In this document: positions 27,155 to 35,864 of the stretch, in pieces
Position numbering within the stretch: position 1 is the first letter of the stretch
How the letters are laid out: each line of letters starts with the position of its first letter
Origin: Corynebacterium heidelbergense
GTDB lineage: Bacteria; Actinomycetota; Actinomycetes; Mycobacteriales; Mycobacteriaceae
NCBI RefSeq assembly: GCF_028609845.1
Contig: NZ_CP063191.1
Span: forward strand, 1,860,001-1,924,000
Direction of reading: 5' to 3'
DNA length: 64,000 nucleotides
Translations under genes and position numbers: made by a program
Notes under the pieces: generated by a model
Database searches by the model: none
The model's input: only the letters and a program-made list of their open reading frames with translations
What the model was told of the DNA's origin: nothing

Positions 27155-28771
27155 ATGGAGCACCTGGCTAATTCCCTGACCGGGAAGTTCGCGAAACTCA
27201 CCAATTCCCGTCGGGGTTGTGTGGTCTCTATCGACCAGGGCACCACGTCCACGCGGTGCATCATTTTCGACGCCCAGGGCCAGATCGTGACCAGCAGTCA
27301 GCTCGAGCACAAACAAATCTTTCCCAAACCGGGCTGGGTGGAGCATGACCCCAATGAAATTCGGCTTAATTCCCGGCGCGTGCTTGCGGACGCGTTGGCG
27401 TCCGCAGATATCACAAACGATTCGATTGCCGCAGTGGGCATCACGAATCAACGGGAAACGACGATCATCTGGGATCGAGAAACCGGCAAGCCGGTCTACA
27501 ACGCCATTATCTGGCAGGACACCCGCACCGAGAGCATCATCGACTCCCTCAGTGATGAGCAGCAAAAGATGTTCTTCGAGCGCACGGGTTTGCCGGTGTC
27601 CACGTATTTCGCGGGCCCAAAGATCCGGTGGATTCTGGACAATGTGGAGGGGGTTCGCGAACGCGCGGAAAAGGGCGAGTTGGCCTTCGGGACTATCGAT
27701 ACCTGGCTGGTGTGGGAGTTAACCCGCAATTCGCGGCGGAGCTCCGGGGATAAACCTAAGTCGGAGCGCACAAAGGCGCGACACGTCACGGATGTCACCA
27801 ACGCCTCCCGCACCATGCTCATGGATCTACGCACGCAGGAATGGGACCCCGAATTGTGCGAGGCGCTGGGGATCCCCATGAGCCTGTTGCCGGATATCGT
27901 GAGCTCCTCCGATGTGGTGGGGCGGGTGCGCCGCAGCGGCCCGGCACAGGGGGTACCCATTAGCGGCATCCTCGGGGACCAGCAGGCGGCGTCCTTCGGA
28001 CAGGCCTGCCTGGAACCGGGAGAAGCCAAGAACACCTACGGCACGGGCAACTTTCTACTGCTCAACACCGGTACCAAGCCGCAAGTGTCCGAGCACGGCC
28101 TGATTACCACCGTGGCCTACCGCTTGGGCAACGAACCGGCGGTGTACGCCCTGGAGGGATCCATTGCAGTGACGGGCTCGCTGGTCCAGTGGCTGCGCGA
28201 CAATCTGGGGTTCTTCAGCAGCGCGGAGCAGATCGAGCCGCTCGCCCGCACCGTGGAGGACAACGGCGGGTGCTACGTGGTGCCCGCCTTCTCCGGGCTG
28301 CTGGCACCCCGGTGGAAGCCAGATGCCCGGGGGGCCATCGTGGGGCTCACCCGCTACGTCACCAAGGCGCACATCGCCCGGGCAGCGCTGGAGGCCACGG
28401 CTTTTCAAACCCGCGAGGTCGTGGAGGCCATGAACCGGGACTCTGGGGTGCCCCTGACGAAACTCAAGGTCGATGGTGGCATGGTGGCCAACGATCTCCT
28501 CATGCAGTTCCAGGCGGACCAGCTCGGGGTGCCGGTCATCGTCCCGGAGGTCGCGGAGACCACAGCACTGGGGGCGGCCTTCGCGGCCGGGTTGGCCGTG
28601 GGGTTCTACTCCAGCCAGGAGGAGATCCGCTCCCTGTGGCAGGAGCGACAGACCTTCACCCCGCAATCTTCGCGAGAAGAGCGAGACGAGGCTTTCCGCC
28701 ACTGGAACCGGGCTGTGGAAAGGACCTACGACTGGGCTGAGAAAGCGAGCCCGCCACCGGTCGTGGGCTAG
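27155..28771 (+). CDS. glpK: Glycerol kinase
   Basis: This FGGY-family kinase (538 residues) shows [50 protein letters not shown] and [14 protein letters not shown]. It phosphorylates glycerol to glycerol-3-phosphate. Two features are unusual: an N-terminal extension of about 20 residues and a Ser/Lys/Arg-rich insert (about residues 190-206) just before the HVTDVTN motif. No glycerol facilitator or glpD gene is adjacent. It is followed 1 bp later by the DUF1707 gene. Confidence 0.94.
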   Translation: MEHLANSLTGKFAKLTNSRRGCVVSIDQGTTSTRCIIFDAQGQIVTSSQLEHKQIFPKPGWVEHDPNEIRLNSRRVLADALASADITNDSIAAVGITNQRETTIIWDRETGKPVYNAIIWQDTRTESIIDSLSDEQQKMFFERTGLPVSTYFAGPKIRWILDNVEGVRERAEKGELAFGTIDTWLVWELTRNSRRSSGDKPKSERTKARHVTDVTNASRTMLMDLRTQEWDPELCEALGIPMSLLPDIVSSSDVVGRVRRSGPAQGVPISGILGDQQAASFGQACLEPGEAKNTYGTGNFLLLNTGTKPQVSEHGLITTVAYRLGNEPAVYALEGSIAVTGSLVQWLRDNLGFFSSAEQIEPLARTVEDNGGCYVVPAFSGLLAPRWKPDARGAIVGLTRYVTKAHIARAALEATAFQTREVVEAMNRDSGVPLTKLKVDGGMVANDLLMQFQADQLGVPVIVPEVAETTALGAAFAAGLAVGFYSSQEEIRSLWQERQTFTPQSSREERDEAFRHWNRAVERTYDWAEKASPPPVVG

Positions 28772-28772
28772 C

Positions 28773-29474
28773 ATGTCAGGCATGAATGGGTTTGGGAGTA
28801 GCGCGCCGTGGTCTCGCCCAGAACCTAGCCGCAGCAACAACGATGTACGGATCGGGGATCAGGAGAGGGAACAGGCCATCTCTCACCTGGGCGCACACTA
28901 TGCCGCAGGGCGGTTGTCGCTGACGGAGTACGAGCAACGCTCCGGCCAGGCGGCGGCTGCGGTGATGCGCAGTGATCTCGTAGATTTGTTCACAGATTTG
29001 CCCGTGCTACCCCCTTCCTCACCTCAAGCCCCCGGGGCGGGCGGCCCGGTACCCCCTGCTGCAGCGATGCAGCCACCCGTGAACTACGGCAAGGCTGTGA
29101 CGATGTACTCGTCCTCCGAGGTGGAAAAGGCAGCCCATCAGGCTGGGCGGCCCAAGGCGGCAATCATGTGGTTGACCGGCCTCGGCGCCTTTACCGGCGG
29201 CATCGTGCTCAACCCGATGTGGAGCTCGTCGGCCGTTCTCCTCTTCCTCATCCCGGCGGTGTACGCCCTGCTATACGTCGCCAAGATCGGCCCGGCCAGT
29301 TGGCACCAACCCTCCGTACGCGAGTTAGAGCGCCAGCGGCAACGGGAACTCCGCACGTTCTACGCCCTGGAGGCGGAGCGGCAGCGGGCGATCCGCAAGC
29401 AGCGCCAGGCGGAGCTGGGCACAGCCGCGGTGGATTACGCCAACCAGTTTCTCCAGCGTCGGCGCCCGCACTAG
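28773..29474 (+). CDS. DUF1707 membrane protein
   Basis: The N-terminal DUF1707 domain (VRIGDQEREQAISHLGAHYA, then GRLSLTEYEQRS) is followed by a Pro-rich linker, two adjacent membrane helices (about residues 130-170) and a charged coiled-coil-like C-terminus rich in Arg/Gln/Glu. DUF1707 is a short SHOCT-like domain found in many actinobacterial membrane proteins; its role is unknown. ATG 28773 follows the glpK stop immediately; ATG 28782 is an equally open alternative. Confidence 0.82.
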   Translation: MSGMNGFGSSAPWSRPEPSRSNNDVRIGDQEREQAISHLGAHYAAGRLSLTEYEQRSGQAAAAVMRSDLVDLFTDLPVLPPSSPQAPGAGGPVPPAAAMQPPVNYGKAVTMYSSSEVEKAAHQAGRPKAAIMWLTGLGAFTGGIVLNPMWSSSAVLLFLIPAVYALLYVAKIGPASWHQPSVRELERQRQRELRTFYALEAERQRAIRKQRQAELGTAAVDYANQFLQRRRPH

Positions 29475-29518
29475 GGCACGATCCAGATGGGGGACTCGTT
29501 CAGGGCCGGGACGCTGCT

Positions 29519-30757
29519 CTAGATCTCCGCGCGGTACTGGTCGATAACCCCCGCGAACAGGCGGATTCCCACCGTCAGGCACCGCTCGTCGAAGACGATA
29601 TCCGGCTGGTGAAGGTCGGGCTTGGCCCCGGTACCGCTCCACGACCCCAGCCGAGCCATGGATCCGGGAACGTGCTCCAGGTACCAGCTAAAGTCCTCGC
29701 CCCCGCTGGACTGGGGGGCTTCCTTGAGAGCCACGGGGTCCACGTCCTTCACCGCCTGGGCCATCAGCGCGGTGCACACGTCGTCGTTGATCACCGGCGG
29801 CACCCCCTTGGTGTAGCGGATCTCCAACTCGGCCCCGGTGGGCGCGACGATTTGCCCCACCAGCTCGCGGAGGAAGTCCTCCCCTTGCCGCCACACGCCA
29901 ACTTGGGCGGTGCGGAAGGTGCCGCGGATCCGCACCTCCTGAGGGATGGCGTTGAAGGTGGAGCCACCGTTGATCGCGCCGAAGGCCATGACCGTCCCGC
30001 TGCGCGGATCCACCCGGCGCGTCAGCAGGGCCGGCAACTGGGTGACCACTTGGCCGGCGGCGTGCACGAGGTCCGCGGTGAGGTGGGGCCGGGAGGTGTG
30101 TCCGCCGGGGCCGCGCAGAATGATCTCCACCACGTCGGAGGCGGAGGTGATCGCCCCGGTGCGCACTCCGATCTGGCCCACCCGGAGCTTGGGCTCACAG
30201 TGCACCGCGAAGATTTGCTGAACCTCGTGCAGGGCCCCGGCGGCGACCACGTCGATGGCCCCGCCGTCCATGACCTCTTCCGCCGGCTGGAAGATGCCGC
30301 GCACGCGCACAGGCAGCGCGGCCTCCCCTTCTCGGTGAACGTAATCCGCCAGCGCGCACATGAGGCCCAAGACGATGGTGGCGTGGATGTCGTGTCCGCA
30401 GGCGTGCATCACGCCGGGGATCTCGCTGCTGTAGTCCAGCCCGGTGGCCTCGGTGAGGGGCAGCGCGTCGATGTCCCCGCGAAAGGCGACGAGCGGCGCG
30501 TGGGCGGGGCCGATGTCCACGGTGGCCCCGGTGGACGGCAGCCGCTGGGGGTTGAGGCCGTGCTCGGTGAGGATACGCACCAGGAAGTCCGTGGTGTTGT
30601 TCTCCAGGTGGGACAGTTCCGGGTTGCGGTGGAGGTGGCGCCGCCACTGGATGACGTCCTCCGCGTGCGTGTGCAGCCAGTGCGCTACAAACCGTGCCAG
30701 GGGGGTGGGGGTGTTGTCCTGGTGTGGGTGGTCTGTTTCTGCGCTGGTGGTGCTCAC
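29519..30757 (-). CDS. M20-family amidohydrolase/peptidase
   Basis: This 412-residue metallohydrolase of the M20D (hippurate hydrolase/N-acyl-aminoacid amidohydrolase) type has RRHLHRNPELSH, FRGDIDALPL, MHACGHDIHATI (metal site), FQPAEEVMDGG and a dimerisation lid domain near PGGHTSRP. It cleaves N-acyl amino acids or similar amides in the cytosol. In C. glutamicum an amidohydrolase (amiA) occupies the same place next to pmmB and upp, as I recall. It is divergent from the phosphomutase-like gene. Confidence 0.88.
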   Translation of the reverse strand: MSTTSAETDHPHQDNTPTPLARFVAHWLHTHAEDVIQWRRHLHRNPELSHLENNTTDFLVRILTEHGLNPQRLPSTGATVDIGPAHAPLVAFRGDIDALPLTEATGLDYSSEIPGVMHACGHDIHATIVLGLMCALADYVHREGEAALPVRVRGIFQPAEEVMDGGAIDVVAAGALHEVQQIFAVHCEPKLRVGQIGVRTGAITSASDVVEIILRGPGGHTSRPHLTADLVHAAGQVVTQLPALLTRRVDPRSGTVMAFGAINGGSTFNAIPQEVRIRGTFRTAQVGVWRQGEDFLRELVGQIVAPTGAELEIRYTKGVPPVINDDVCTALMAQAVKDVDPVALKEAPQSSGGEDFSWYLEHVPGSMARLGSWSGTGAKPDLHQPDIVFDERCLTVGIRLFAGVIDQYRAEI

Positions 30758-30850
30758 TAAGTTCCTCTACGCCTTCCCCGGTTGCTGCGGCCGTGGTTCC
30801 AATCCCCTAATACTAAACCCTCGGGTTTTGGGGTCTGTACTCTCGTGCCC

Positions 30851-31897
30851 ATGACCACGGACAGCTTGGGTGCGCCGGAGACTGCGGCGCGAGACGTTGT
30901 TGCTCCTCTGGGCTTCGGCCCTGCTGGGTGGCGGGCGCCGATTGGCCCTGGGCCGGATGAGATGAATGTGCAGACGGTCACGCGGATCACGGCTGGGGTG
31001 GCCCGGTGGATGCGTCAGGCCACGGCCCCTCGGCGCCGAGATGGGCGCTTCGCGGTGGCGGTGGGCCACGATGCCCGTTATGGATCGCAGCCGATGGCCC
31101 GGACGGTGGCGGAGACCTTCGCGGGCGCGGGCTTCGAGGTCACGCTTGTCGCGGAGCCGGCTCCTACGGCTGTGGTGGAGTACTTGGTGCGCAGCCGGGG
31201 GTTGGATGCGGGGGTTCAGATCACGGGTTCCCACTGCTCGGCGACGATGAGCGGTTACCGGTTGTTCTGTGCCGGGGGTTCCCCGGTGTCGGAGGCTGCG
31301 GCGGAGGCCATCGAGCGTGCCATTTCAGCTCAACCGGCGGCCTTCCTGCTGCCCCGCTCGGAGGCGAAATCCCTGGATTTCGGGGCGATTTCCGCGTATG
31401 TGCACTTCATCAGCGGGCCGGTGGCCACGGGGGAACAGCGGGTGGTGCATCCGCGTCGTACCCTGCGGGTGGTGTACACGCCCTTGCACGGGGTCGGCGG
31501 CAGCGCCCTGGAGGATGCGTTGCGCGCGAACGGATTCGGGGATGTTCATTCGGTGCCCTGTCAGCGTTGGCCCGATCCGGAATTTCCGACGGTGGATGTG
31601 CCGGACCCGCTGCGGCCGGGGGTGACGGACGAGCTGCTCCGTCACGGCGAGGAGCTCGGGGCGGATTTGCTGGTCGCTCTGAGTCCCGATGCGGACCGGT
31701 GCGTGGTGGGTTCCCCAATTTCTCTTAAGGACGCCACCCCCGCGCGCTTCACCACGTTGAGCCAAGAGGACACCGCCGCTGTCCTGGGGAGGGAACTCGG
31801 CGAGGACGGGGTGGCCACGGCTGTGCTCGCCGCGGCCCGGGCGGCTGTGCTCAAGCAGCAGGGGCGCACCTTGTGGGAGGAAGCTAGCGGTCGATAG
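30851..31897 (+). CDS. Truncated phosphoglucomutase/phosphomannomutase-like protein (pmmB remnant)
   Basis: The first two phosphohexomutase domains are recognisable: VGHDARYGS, QITGSHCSATMSGYRLF at the catalytic serine, YTPLHGVGG, and the metal loop SPDADRC. At 348 residues it lacks about 200 residues of the usual 540-560, namely the sugar-binding loop and the phosphate-binding C-terminal domain. The catalytic loop also lost the usual SHNP (reads SHCS). The gene is probably non-catalytic or decaying, yet its frame is intact. Its last 14 bp overlap the convergent ligase gene. ATG 30851 is preferred over 30782. Confidence 0.72.
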   Translation: MTTDSLGAPETAARDVVAPLGFGPAGWRAPIGPGPDEMNVQTVTRITAGVARWMRQATAPRRRDGRFAVAVGHDARYGSQPMARTVAETFAGAGFEVTLVAEPAPTAVVEYLVRSRGLDAGVQITGSHCSATMSGYRLFCAGGSPVSEAAAEAIERAISAQPAAFLLPRSEAKSLDFGAISAYVHFISGPVATGEQRVVHPRRTLRVVYTPLHGVGGSALEDALRANGFGDVHSVPCQRWPDPEFPTVDVPDPLRPGVTDELLRHGEELGADLLVALSPDADRCVVGSPISLKDATPARFTTLSQEDTAAVLGRELGEDGVATAVLAAARAAVLKQQGRTLWEEASGR

Positions 31898-33380
31898 TGG
31901 TGGGCCAGGTGTGGACGGGGGCACCTGTGTTCTGGTTGGCAAGGTAGGCCCGCAGCATGGTGGTGATGGCCTCCCGGCGCTGAGGGCTATCGGGGTCTTC
32001 GGCGCCCGGGCCGCTGGCGTTCTCAAGAGCCGCCAACTGCCAGGTGGCCCCGTTCTGACGGCTGCGGGCCCGGCCCTCGATGATGGCCAGGTTGGATTCG
32101 ATGAGCTCCGGGTCCACTTCCAGGCGGCGTAGCCCTTCCCCGGCCTGTTCCAGTAGATGGTCGGTGATCAACTGGTCGACCGGGATGTGGCCCAATGTTG
32201 GCCAGGTCATGGAGGCGTGCAGACCATCGCGCGCCCCGGCGAGGAAATTGCTCTTGGCGTCCCCAATGGTAAGACGGGACCAGACGGGCCGCGTTTGCTC
32301 GCCGAGGAATTTGACCATGCCGTAATAGAAGGCGGCGTCCGCCACGATGTCCGCCACCGATGGGCCCGCTGGCAGGAGGCGATTTTCCACGCGGATGTGG
32401 GCGAGCTCCGTGTTGGGGTCGTAGATCGGCCGGTTCCAGCGCCAGATGGTGCCGTTCTGGAGGTTGAGGTAGTGCAGGCCGGGCTTGCCATCGGTGACGA
32501 TGGGGGTGCCCGCCTCCACGCGATCTTCCGGCAGGAGGGCTGAGAAGTAGCGCACGTTTTCCTCGAAAAGATCGAATGCGCTGGTGATCCACCGATCGCC
32601 GAACCATACGCGGGGGCGTACTCCCTGGACGATGAGCTCGGGCGTGCGGGTATCGATGGCCTGCTCGAAGACGGGGATTCTGGATTCGTGCCACAGCTTG
32701 TGGCCGCAGAACAGGGGGGAGTTCGCGCTGAGGGCAGCCTGGATGCCGGCGATGGCTTGGGATGCATTCCATGCGGCGGCGAAGCGGTCTGGGGCTACCT
32801 GCAGGTGCAGTTGGATAGAGGTGCAGGTGGATTCGGGGGCGATGTCCTCAAAGTCTTCGTGGTAGTGCTCCTCGCGTTCGAGGTCGATGCGCACGAGCTC
32901 GCCGCGGGATTCGAGGATGGAATTGCTCAGCGCCTTGTAGCGGTTTTCGGGGGTCATCCAGGAGGGATCGTGCAACAAGTCGGTGGTGACGCTCGGGAGG
33001 GTTCCGATCATGGCGACCTGGGCGCCGGCTTTGGCGGCGGCGGTGCGGACGCGGTCGAGGCGTTCGCGCAACCCCTCTTGCAGCTCGGTGAGGCCGGAAC
33101 CTGCGATGGACAGCGGGGGGTGGTTGAGCTCGACGTTGTAGGCGCCGATTTCGGACTGGTAGTCATCCGTCAGCTCCGCGAGCACGTCCTCGTTGCACAG
33201 CTTCGGCTGCATGTGCTCGTCGACGAGATTGAGCTCCAGTTCGAGGCCGATCGTGCCGTGATCCACGAACTTCGCCTCTTGGAGGTACCGATCGAACACC
33301 TCCAGGTCCTCCATGAGGCGCTGGCGATACCGCGTGCGTTGGCGCGGGGTATAGGACTCGGTACTGACTGCGTCACCCAT
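31884..33380 (-). CDS. Glutamate-cysteine ligase family protein (GCS2-like)
   Basis: This 498-residue cytosolic protein shows GLELELNLVD near the N-terminus, ELNHPPLSI, SIQLHLQVAPDRFAAAWNA and HIRVENRLLPAGPSVAD, matching the GCS2/YbdK-type carboxylate-amine ligases. These join glutamate to cysteine or another amine using ATP. Corynebacteria use mycothiol as their main thiol, so glutathione synthesis is not implied and the substrate is uncertain. ATG 33380 is preferred to the TTG at 33389. It overlaps the phosphomutase remnant at its 3' end. Confidence 0.82.
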   Translation of the reverse strand: MGDAVSTESYTPRQRTRYRQRLMEDLEVFDRYLQEAKFVDHGTIGLELELNLVDEHMQPKLCNEDVLAELTDDYQSEIGAYNVELNHPPLSIAGSGLTELQEGLRERLDRVRTAAAKAGAQVAMIGTLPSVTTDLLHDPSWMTPENRYKALSNSILESRGELVRIDLEREEHYHEDFEDIAPESTCTSIQLHLQVAPDRFAAAWNASQAIAGIQAALSANSPLFCGHKLWHESRIPVFEQAIDTRTPELIVQGVRPRVWFGDRWITSAFDLFEENVRYFSALLPEDRVEAGTPIVTDGKPGLHYLNLQNGTIWRWNRPIYDPNTELAHIRVENRLLPAGPSVADIVADAAFYYGMVKFLGEQTRPVWSRLTIGDAKSNFLAGARDGLHASMTWPTLGHIPVDQLITDHLLEQAGEGLRRLEVDPELIESNLAIIEGRARSRQNGATWQLAALENASGPGAEDPDSPQRREAITTMLRAYLANQNTGAPVHTWPTTIDR

Positions 33381-33461
33381 AACCGCCAAGCCTATCTGCC
33401 GAGCGTTTGGAAACCCTTACCTGACGGGCATATCGAGCGGACTTCTGCCGACCCCCTGTTG

Positions 33462-34100
33462 TCAGAAATGGATATTCCGTGGCCCGTAGAGCCGGTCCCC
33501 GGCGTCGCCCAATCCCGGGACGATATACGCATCCTCATTGAGTTCCGGATCGATGGCCGCCGTGACCAGCTTCCTGACCGGCAAACCGGAATCGCGCACC
33601 GCCTCGACACCCGGACGGGCAGAGAGCATGCATACGCAGGTGATGTCGTCGGCACCCCGATCGGCGAGCAACCTAATCGCGTGCAACAACGATCCCCCAG
33701 TGGCCAGCATCGGGTCCACTAGCAAGACGGGTTGTCCCGCCAAGTCATCTGGCAACGCTTCCAGGTAGGGAACGGGCTTGTGGGTCTCCTCATCCCGTGC
33801 CAACCCCACGAAGCCCACTTGGGCATCCGGGATCATGGACAACGCGGGATCCACCATGCCCAACCCGGCACGGATCACCGGGACGATGGTCGGCGGCTTT
33901 TCCAACCGCGTGCCCGTCGTGGCGGTCAAGGGGGTGTCCATCGAGAACTGTTCGACCCGCAGATCAACGCTGGCCTCGTAGATCAGCATCGCGCCGAGAT
34001 CCGCCAGCGCGCTGCGGAACGTGGCATTATCGCTCCTCTTATCGCGCATGATGGTCAACCGGGCTGCAGCGAGGGGGTGGGTCACTACCTGGATCTCCAT
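33462..34100 (-). CDS. upp: Uracil phosphoribosyltransferase
   Basis: At 212 residues it has the normal length. Motifs: [31 protein letters not shown], the PRPP-binding [15 protein letters not shown], and C-terminal [12 protein letters not shown]. It salvages uracil to UMP. It is followed on the same strand, after 81 bp, by the GCS2-like gene and is divergent from the NlpC/P60 pair. Confidence 0.95.
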   Translation of the reverse strand: MEIQVVTHPLAAARLTIMRDKRSDNATFRSALADLGAMLIYEASVDLRVEQFSMDTPLTATTGTRLEKPPTIVPVIRAGLGMVDPALSMIPDAQVGFVGLARDEETHKPVPYLEALPDDLAGQPVLLVDPMLATGGSLLHAIRLLADRGADDITCVCMLSARPGVEAVRDSGLPVRKLVTAAIDPELNEDAYIVPGLGDAGDRLYGPRNIHF

Positions 34101-34227
34101 GACCAGAAATCTACGCGGCGAGGGCGCGGCAAGAAATTCGTGTGAACCTTTCGCGCCGATTGAGCGTCTAACACCACAGTGGGGTCTTCACGATCCGACC
34201 GATAGATCGAAGGGGGAACAAGGACCA

Positions 34228-34533
34228 ATGTCAGACGAACTCACCGCCCACGTGCCCGACGTGCACCACGCTGCGGAGGATGCGGGCCGACTCGCGGAAG
34301 CGCTTAGAGCTCGGACAGCCAGCCAGCCCGCACACCTCGAATTCCTAGCTCTGCCGGGCGCCGAAGCCTTCCTCACCGCTCTTGCTGCAGCCCGCACTCA
34401 CCACGGCGAATGCCTAGGCCACTGCGCTAACTACTACCACCGGGCCTCCACTGCTCTGCGGGACTTCGGCGCAAGTGTGGATAGTCAAGACCATCAGGCC
34501 GCCGATGCGCTGACCAGCGGAGGTAGCTTCTGA
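34228..34533 (+). CDS. Small helical protein coupled to an NlpC/P60 gene
   Basis: This 101-residue protein is almost entirely predicted helix with few charged clusters and two close cysteines (GECLGHC). It has no signal peptide. The end (SVDSQDHQAADAL) resembles the tail region of WXG100/EspC-like secreted helical-hairpin proteins, but no WXG or YxxxD/E export motif is present. ATG 34228 lies 7-14 bases after purine-rich sites (AGGGGG, AAGGA). Its stop overlaps the next ATG (TGATG). A comparable two-gene unit sits beside upp in C. glutamicum, as I recall. Function unknown. Confidence 0.68.
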   Translation: MSDELTAHVPDVHHAAEDAGRLAEALRARTASQPAHLEFLALPGAEAFLTALAAARTHHGECLGHCANYYHRASTALRDFGASVDSQDHQAADALTSGGSF

Positions 34534-35567
34534 TGCTCACGGACTTGCTCATCCGCCCCGTTATCGAACTCATTCCGGGGCCGCTGAAAATGGGGGCCTC
34601 CGCGGCCGCACCCGACCTGGACCTGTTGGTTGTCGACGCACTCCCCGCCGTGGTGGGCGCGGCCGTACAGGGCGGTGCGGGGATGGCCATGGTGGACCAC
34701 TTGACCAAAGCGACCTCCGCCACCCTGGGCCTCGTCGACGCTGGTCACCGCCTGGACGACATCGCGCAGGAGGCCAACGGTGCGGTGAACGCCTGCATTG
34801 CAGACTTAACGGTTGAGGCCATCCAGTGCATGTATGACGTCTACCGGGTCCTCGCGGCGGGGGCTGCGACGGGGCCAGGTGCCGTCGCCATCGACCTCGC
34901 CGTGGCACCAATCGTGGCCAAGCACGTTTCCAGCGGCATGCTGCGCCTCGCTGACCTCAGCGCCGAGCTCGATGCGCTCACTGGCCAAGTCGCCGCCGTC
35001 GACATCCCCGGCGCGCCCACGCCGCCGAGCACCGCCCCGCTGACCGAGGGACTGCGGCAGGTAGCCCACCAAGTCGCCGCGATCCCTGCTGCAGCTAAGC
35101 CCCCGACGGGCATGGCGCCGGCGTCGCTCCCCGGTCCTTCTGCCGGAGAGGAGACCTCCATTCCAGTCGCGCCAGCCAACGTGGCCCCCCTGCCTCCTTT
35201 CGCTGCGCCGGGGGCCCCTTCGCCTCAGGCTTCTGCTGCGGTGCAGGCGGCGCTCTCGGCGGTGGGCACCCCCTACCAATGGGGCGGAACGTCCCCCGGT
35301 GTGGGGCTCGACTGCTCCGGCTTGACCCAATGGGCCTACTCCCAAGCCGGGGTACAGATTCCCCGCACCGCCGCCGAACAGGCAGTCGGCCCGCAGATCT
35401 CGCCCGACCAGTTGGCGCCCGGGGATCTGGCGGTGTGGGACGGGCACGTCGCCATGGTCATCGGTGACGGTCAGATGGTGGAGGCCGGGGACCCCGTAGA
35501 GGTAAGCCCCATCCGCACCGAGAACATGGGCATGGGGTTCCACGGATTCTTCCGCCCAACCGGTTAG
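34533..35567 (+). CDS. NlpC/P60-domain cell-wall hydrolase with helical N-terminal domain
   Basis: This is a 344-residue protein. The C-terminal 120 residues form an NlpC/P60 endopeptidase: GTPYQWGG, catalytic Cys in GLDCSGLTQWAYSQAG, PGDLAVWDGHVAMVIG with the catalytic His, and a final GFFRP. The first 150 residues are Ala-rich helices (PAVVGAAVQGGAG, CIADLTVEAIQCMYDVYRVL), then a Pro/Ala linker. There is no Sec or Tat signal, although the substrate (peptidoglycan) is outside the membrane. It is translationally coupled to the small helical protein, suggesting joint export or a toxin-like unit. Confidence 0.82.
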   Translation: MLTDLLIRPVIELIPGPLKMGASAAAPDLDLLVVDALPAVVGAAVQGGAGMAMVDHLTKATSATLGLVDAGHRLDDIAQEANGAVNACIADLTVEAIQCMYDVYRVLAAGAATGPGAVAIDLAVAPIVAKHVSSGMLRLADLSAELDALTGQVAAVDIPGAPTPPSTAPLTEGLRQVAHQVAAIPAAAKPPTGMAPASLPGPSAGEETSIPVAPANVAPLPPFAAPGAPSPQASAAVQAALSAVGTPYQWGGTSPGVGLDCSGLTQWAYSQAGVQIPRTAAEQAVGPQISPDQLAPGDLAVWDGHVAMVIGDGQMVEAGDPVEVSPIRTENMGMGFHGFFRPTG

Positions 35568-35639
35568 ACCACACGCCCTCGGCCCGACTCGCCCACCCCC
35601 CACCGACCAGTGCTCAACGAACAAGAAGTAAACACAACC

Positions 35640-35801
35640 ATGCCCAACCACCATGGCGGCCTTGCCCGCGTCATCTCGGAACCACCGGAGCAGGAATACC
35701 ACCTCGCCCAGTTTCTCGGGGAACCCCCCGCGGTGGTCCCGCCCGTCCTCACCAACGAACTCCGCCGAGCCCCGGGGAACCGCCCGGCGCCGAACTCCTA
35801 A
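35640..35801 (+). CDS. Possible small protein of 53 residues
   Basis: An ORF of 53 codons within the 297-bp gap between the NlpC/P60 gene and the duplicated-domain gene. Its third codon positions are mostly G/C, like real genes here, and AAGAAG lies about 12 bp before the ATG. The product is Pro-rich with an acidic YHLAQFLGEP core and matches nothing I recognise. An upstream ATG at 35610 is also open. The opposite strand is open too, so this may be chance. The rest of the gap shows no clear feature. Confidence 0.3.
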   Translation: MPNHHGGLARVISEPPEQEYHLAQFLGEPPAVVPPVLTNELRRAPGNRPAPNS

Positions 35802-35864
35802 CACCACCGGTTCGCCCACTCCACACACCTCCCGCGCTCCACCCGCCGGGTAGAATCCCCAACC

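Noticed and set aside
30785..30815. tRNA-like GGTTCCAATCC segment
   Set aside because: No acceptor or anticodon stems can be formed around it, and the gap is too short for a tRNA before the phosphomutase start.
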